A DNA stretch of 64,000 nucleotides from Desarmillaria ectypa (taxonomy: Eukaryota; Basidiomycota; Agaricomycetes; Agaricales; Physalacriaceae): positions 124,001 through 188,000 of the forward strand of contig JAUDYN010000015.1 in the NCBI GenBank assembly GCA_030407005.1. Direction: 5' to 3'. Below are positions 59,085 through 64,000 of the stretch, one piece after another. Under the pieces are notes generated by a model. The model saw only the letters and a program-made list of their open reading frames with translations, did no database searches and was not told the DNA's origin. Numbering within the stretch: position 1 is the stretch's first letter; each line of letters begins with the position of its first letter. A program made the position numbers and the translations under genes.

Positions 59085-59917
59085 AACTTCTGGCACTATT
59101 CTTGCTGCAGTTTATGTTGATGATTTTCTGACTGTAGCCAGCTTGAAGGAGCAGAATGAGAGGTTCAAGGTGTAGATAAAGAAAAAATAGATGATCTCAG
59201 ATCTGAAAGAAATAAAATTTTGTGTTGGTATTACTATAATTTAAAACCATGATGACTGCACTATTGCTCTATCATAAACAGCACTCATTGACCAGATTTT
59301 ATCTCAATTTGGCTAAGCAGATGCATATTCAATCTCAACTCTTATGGATGCAGGACTCAAACTATATCGACATGATCTCTCTACACTTTTATCAGAAGAT
59401 TGAGCTGAACTTCAAAAACTACTATATCATTCACTAGTTGGCTCACTCATCCATCTTGCTGTTGGAATCTGACCAGGCATATCATATGCTGTCCTACAAC
59501 TATCTCACTTCCTTGACAGTTACTCTTATGCCTATTGGAATGCTGCTGTATGAGCTGTGCATTATCTCAAAGAAACTAGAGATTTAAAGCTTCATCTCAG
59601 TGGCCATTCAGATACTGTGAAAGTCATTGGTTTTACTGATTTAGATTAGGAAAACTGCCTTGACACATATTGTAGTATTGGTGGATATTGCTTCTCATCA
59701 GGATTGGGCATAGTTTCATAGAGTGCATGCAAACAGCAGACAGTTTCAACCTCCTCCTATAAAGCAGAATATGTCACTGCTTTCAAAGCCACTAAAGAAG
59801 CCATTTGGCTTTACTTGCTACTTCATGACCTTGATTTCACACAGAAAAAACCCACATCACTTCTTTATAATAACAACCATGCAATCAATCTCTCCAAAGA
59901 CCCATCCCTTCATGCAT
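59085..59917 (+). pseudogene. Copia-type retrotransposon pol fragment (RT end and RNase H)
   Basis: The conceptual frame reads AAVYVDDFLTVASLKEQ (Ty1/Copia YVDD RT motif). It continues with SLIHLAVGI, SYAVLQLSHFL, HYLKETRDLKLHLSG, GYCFSSGLGIVS, STSSYKAEYVTAFKATKEAI and NNNHAINLSKDPSLH, the usual Copia RNase H order. Many TGA/TAG/TAA codons stand where Arg, Gln or Trp are expected. It is cut at its right end by the T-family LTR fragment at 59918. Confidence 0.85.
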
Positions 59918-60127
59918 TGATGTGCTTGGTAACAGTGAGTGACAAAAGAATTAGGGAATGGCAATGAACACTAATCACACTAAACCTCTTACTACTCTAT
60001 ACTCAATCACTAATATTGAATTTGGATGGTTTTGAGTACAATAGAAGCACTCTGCAGACTTCAATAATTAAGTACAGTTGTCTTAAAGATGTTTTATTCA
60101 TTACTAGTGAGTTATACAAAGTACTAC
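59918..60127 (-). repeat. S4: T-family LTR fragment (~210 bp), truncated by E3
   Basis: Begins TGATGTGCTTGGTAACAGTG and matches the first part of 28540, 38046 and 61552. It ends where the E3 LTR starts at 60128. Its remainder presumably lies beyond E3, outside the window. Confidence 0.88.
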
Positions 60128-60542
60128 TGTTATGATTTTTCCATTATCTAATCTTATCTGAGTCATATCCATGACTCATCCATCTTATCAACCAGCAATT
60201 CCAACTCATATCCAACCACTCATTGACCATTACCCTCATTCTCACTATGTTACCCCAGACATTTCCCATTGGACCAATGATCCTTCTGGACCATTCTTCT
60301 TCAACACCATTCAAGCATGGACTCTATCATTTCATCTATAAATATTGCTGTAAAAACAGTATATAAGTAGAGTAAAACTCACCGTTGTACTCTATCTTTT
60401 GACTAAAATTTAATCATATACCTCTTACTCTCACATACTGAAGACCACACTTAATTCTCTATCTGGATAATTGTTCAAACATGTAACAGCCCCTAGAGAA
60501 CAGCTGATGTCCCAAGTCACATGACTAAGTCAGTACCTAACA
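60128..60542 (+). repeat. E3 5' LTR with promoter and self-primer
   Basis: TGTTATG...CCTAACA, TATATAAG near 60359-60366, primer segment ATCTTTTGACTAA at 60394-60406. Confidence 0.9.
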
Positions 60543-60555
60543 TTAGTCAAAAGAT
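60543..60555 (+). other. E3 primer-binding site
   Basis: TTAGTCAAAAGAT is the exact 13-base complement of 60394-60406. It differs from the E1/E2 site at several positions, each matched by a compensating difference in the LTR. Confidence 0.82.
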
Positions 60556-60600
60556 TCTCTCCTGCTTCTTCTAATGCCAGCTGTAAAAAAGCATCTCCTC

Positions 60601-61551
60601 ATGACCAACGAGGAGAACCAAAATGAACCAAGAATCATCTCTCTTGGCATCACAATCGGCAGTGCCATCCTTTTAACTTTTTTCATGGTCCTCACCATTC
60701 TAATTTATGAGGAAGAAATCCATGCCCTTCTTCACCAAAGGTGCACCCAATGACCCCGACTACCACTCCGACCTCCTCAACACCCAGAGAATGTCCTTCT
60801 CAGGGAGTTACCCCCTGCCTGACTGGGACAATGAGTGGCGATACCACTCATCTGTCCCTGGGCCTAATTCACAATTGTGTCCTCCTCCAAGGGGACCACC
60901 AATGATGAGAGGCCCCCAACTCCCAGGCCCTACTCCACCCATGTTCATAATGTGTGGGCAGTTCTACTCTGCTACAGGATGAAATGACCCACCCCCACCC
61001 TGGCCCAGGAATATGCGAGGGACATTCGGGCTCAGATCGATGATGTTCCGCCCCCATACTCTGGCCCTCCCTCTCATCCCCCAACCCCCACCCTCCACCA
61101 ACAACACTGGTGCATATGATCTCGCTCCCCCTCCCCTGACAGTGACAATGGGTCCTACCATGGACCCCAACACCCCGATGATCCCGGCATGGGTCGAAAC
61201 CACCCATATGGCCCCTGGGGCCATGAAAGCTGGCCCCAAGGAGGGACCAATTCAACCTCCTCACTACCCCTCATCAAGCTCTCTGACAAGTCTGACGGGG
61301 AGCTCAATGCCCTGGCCCCAGCCACTCCCAGTGCCCCTGATGACCCCTTCAACCCAAATGGGGGAGATTACATTTGGCCCAACCTCTCCAAGGTTGATCA
61401 AAGACTTCAGTCCCTTCAGGACCGCAGCCTGGGAAGTTCGACGATGGGGCATCAAAGCAAGAGATCTCTGGGATGAGCCCAGACCTGAAATGGATAAGTG
61501 GCTGGCACTCAACTGAGGAGACCCCATTTGGGGCCCAGATGCAGCCGTCAT
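60601..61551 (+). pseudogene. E3 ORF1 (membrane-segment and PPxY protein, truncated by S3)
   Basis: MTNEENQNEPRIISLG leads into a hydrophobic segment (ITIGSAILLTFFMVLTILIY) and EEEIHALL, then TGA 60751-60753. In the same frame come DDVPPPYSGPP (PPxY), MGRNHPYGPWG, LPLIKLSDKSDG and YIWPNLSKVDQRL. A one-base loss near 61408 then shifts the frame. It ends at the S3 boundary. Confidence 0.7.
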
Positions 61552-62911
61552 TGATGTGCTTGGTAACGGCGAGTGACAAAAGAATTAGGGAATGGCAATG
61601 AACACCAATCACACTAAACCTCTTACTACTCTACACTTAATCACCAATATTGAATTTGGGCAGTTTCAAGTACAATGGAAGCACTCTGCAGACTTCAATA
61701 ATCAAGTACAATTGTCTTAAAGACATTTTATTCATTACTAGTGAGTTTATACAAAGTACTACTTGTACTAGTGGAGTGGGTGAGACACAATTGGATAAGA
61801 GTGACTTGGTTTGAGCTACTGCGCTCACTCTGACTGAAACTGCTTCAGACTGGTGGTACACTTGGCCCTATACTGCTTCCTACAAGTGATAAACACTTGA
61901 CCAGTCACACTCTTGGCTGACTAGTGGCACTCTTGGCCTAAGAATAAACTATAACTCCAAGAACTTTGCTTGAACTAACTTCAAAACACTCCGGACCTTT
62001 GCAGGACACAACAGTGACTCTAATGGACTTCAATTCAATGCAATTCTATGGGTGACTTAGCAACTATTAATCACTTTGTCAAGGTTAAGCACAAAAGCCT
62101 TTAATTGGGGACACCAGTTACTACCAGTGAGGGCTCAACTGCAGGGATGGCTTGTCTGGTTTGCATGAGTGCCCATCCCACTACTTATATACTACTGAGG
62201 CAGAACTATAAATATCATCTGGGTATAGGGTATATTGGTAAGGATTTCTTGGCTAGTCACAAATAATGGTGAATAATCACACAATAGTTGGTCTAGTCTG
62301 TTTTCTTTTCAAATATTCGGTCTAGAGACTCCACAGTTGGTCTTTCCACACCCTTGGCCCAACTACAGGCCCTAGTAACACGGTTATATGGATATCTGGA
62401 TATTGGTGCCTGTAACAGCTATCTGATCATGATCAAGGGTGCAGTCCAGCTCCACTAGCATCGATCATAAGAGATCTATATCGAAATAGTCAGATCTGGG
62501 CTCAAGGTTAATCTATTCCTAATTTATTTCTAAGTCCTGTTTCAAGATTGCCATGTGACTAGTTATTCTGACTTAGGCATTTATGCCTAGTCTGGGCTGC
62601 TAGTGACAGAACTTGATGAGATCCATGTACTCTGCTCCTGGTTTTTGTGTGCTAGTAGCATCCTTCGTTTGCTAGTGGCTGTATTTCACTTAGTCCTGCT
62701 AGCATTCGAGTTACTAGTCTGGCTGGCTGGTAGATTTAACCCACTAATGGTGTTGCATCTAAGTCCTGGCTCTACCAGTTGCTTACTGCTTTTAACTATC
62801 AGCTTGAAGCCTCAGATATAGTCCTCTATGTATCACTAGTATAGGATAGATGTGCAATAGTATTGTTACAAAATCACAAAATCTAGGTGTGAATGCATAG
62901 ATGGCATATCA
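61552..62911 (-). repeat. S3: T-family LTR (1360 bp) in E3, without target duplication
   Basis: TGATGTGC...GGCATATCA, matching the T LTRs, with one copy of each internal unit. Flanks are CCGTCAT on the left and CTGGCAAGG on the right, with no matching duplication. About 700 bp present in E2 (roughly 47400-48106, including the gag start) is missing from E3 here. Confidence 0.88.
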
Positions 62912-63912
62912 CTGGCAAGGGTCCTCCTGACCCTATCCCCAATCCCATCAGGAACACTGCCACCAATGCCCCATATTTGGGCATCAAACCAACCCTCGTC
63001 AAGGTCCCCTCCCCCTTCAAAGGGGACCATAATGATATTGAATGCTTCATTGGCAATTGTCTCACCTACTTTGAGGTATTCCGACATTATTTCCAGGTGC
63101 CATCGCACCTGGTACTATTTGCAACTTCCCACTTTGAGGGAGCCGCCAAGGACTGGTGGGTCTACAAGAGACCCAAATTCTGGGTTGGTGATGCATACGA
63201 TGGCACCACTGCCCACTTCCATTATCCTGACTAGGCCAACTTCATCGACATGGTCTTGCATCAATTCCAAGACCCCACAATCAAAGAAGTCTATGAAAAA
63301 CAGATGTTTGACCTTCAAATGGGAGTGCAGCCCACCTCCCATTACTTCCAGAAGCTGGAAGAAGAAGCCAAGCTAGCAGGCCAATGAACTGATGAGGCAG
63401 AGCACAGTGCCATGGTGAGGGCGGTATGACTAGGAGTCCCAAGCTCCTACACCACCTTCATCTCAAACATGGGCATCAATATTCTGCACTCATATCCAGA
63501 GTGGAAAGAGCAGATCCTCAGAATGTACGAGAAACACCAATGAAAATGGGTCTTCGACCAGACTACCAGCGCACCCAGGGATGGGCAGAAGAAGGACTGC
63601 CATCCTCAACACCAACAGCAGCCCAGCAGCAAAGCCGCCACTGGGGTGACAAGTTTCTTGGCTCCAAAGCTGACTGCCAGCAGTGGGACCAGTCAGGATG
63701 CCAGAACTGGTCGGTGGATGACATATGGAGTGGCAGGGAAGCTCATGGACATCAATCAGTGAAGGGCTGAAGGAAGATGCTTCAGGTGTGATGAGAAAGG
63801 TCACCTGAGTTGAGATTGTCCCAAGAGAAAAGAGTTGAGAGACATTCGATCCTTGAGGCCCACTAACAAAGTGGTGCCGGTCATGACCAAGATCGAAGAA
63901 GCAAAAGACTAG
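62912..63912 (+). pseudogene. E3 gag, C-terminal part (broken)
   Basis: Gag domain (GDHNDIECFIGNCLTYFEVF, AKDWWVYKRPKFW), then a zinc knuckle near 63778-63820 (CFRCDEKGHLS with later cysteine). Several TGA/TAG codons, for example near 63232 and 63385. Native stop TAG 63910-63912. Confidence 0.82.
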
Positions 63913-64000
63913 GTTGACAAGGGTTCGATTCTCCTTGCTCAACCAAGTCTCAAGGTGAGTCCTCAGTTTCTGCAGGTCAGACTAATTACTATAAACATAG
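63903..64000 (+). pseudogene. E3 gag-pol junction and first pol codons
   Basis: AAAAGACTAG is followed by GGTTGA (63912-63917), which pairs perfectly with TCAACC (63939-63944) around CAAGG/CCTTG and the TTCGATT loop. The -1 frame reads QGFDSPC then AGQTNYY and runs to the window end. Confidence 0.65.

Larger units (their letters stand above)
60128..64000 (+). mobile_element. Element E3: partial chromodomain Gypsy element running off the window
   Basis: 5' LTR 60128-60542, self-primer site at 60543-60555, ORF1, gag interrupted by S3, and the first bases of pol. It is more diverged from E1 and E2 than they are from each other, and shares the LTR primer sequence type with O. The 3' LTR is not in the window, so completeness is unknown. 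Confidence 0.9.

Overview
The window reads as a filamentous basidiomycete nuclear genome, probably an Agaricomycete. Genes carry many ~50-bp GT-AG introns, a few GC-AG introns and tiny exons; there are expanded P450 genes, and the repeats are chromodomain Gypsy and Copia elements with heavy CpG decay. No rRNA, tRNA gene or CRISPR array was found. All exon models were made by hand from splice sites and frame continuity.

Gene-bearing third (1-17.3 kb). A decayed P450 copy (1340-2606) is followed by an intact 15-exon P450 (3388-5689), a 757-aa protein with two tandem Zn2Cys6-like modules and a coiled coil (5999-8597), a coilin-like protein (9778-11134), a second intact P450 (12183-14482), a broken SDR copy (14840-15069) and an intact six-exon SDR (15737-16878, minus). 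Upstream sequence of the SDR recurs at the left edge of the window, so the locus looks like repeated local duplication of a P450/SDR pair around unrelated housekeeping genes rather than a dedicated biosynthetic cluster.

Repeat-bearing two thirds (17.3-64 kb). One chromodomain Gypsy element (called O, minus strand, 18737-58341, target duplication CTGAG) was hit by two elements of its own family: E1 (23220-45760, TTTAT) and E2 (45919-54487, CAAAG), both plus strand. E1 was hit again by members of a second Gypsy family: a solo LTR S1 (26680-28386, CCGC), a nearly intact full element T (28540-39504, CCGC) and a solo LTR S2 (43092-44451, ACGG). Further right are a Copia remnant (59085-59917), a T-family LTR fragment, and a fourth family member E3 (60128 to window end) carrying another T-family LTR (61552-62911).

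The O/E1/E2/E3 family is the most interesting system here. Comparing its four diverged copies shows (i) self-priming: the sequence next to the 5' LTR is complementary to the predicted RNA 5' end and co-varies with it; (ii) an extra ORF before gag, encoding a membrane segment and a PPxY motif; (iii) a gag stop overlapped by pol in the -1 frame and followed by a co-varying hairpin that resembles a tRNA acceptor/T-arm; (iv) a chromodomain followed by a second chromo-like segment. Nonsense codons are largely CGA-to-TGA and TGG-to-TGA/TAG, as expected from deamination of methylated cytosine, and reading frames otherwise survive.
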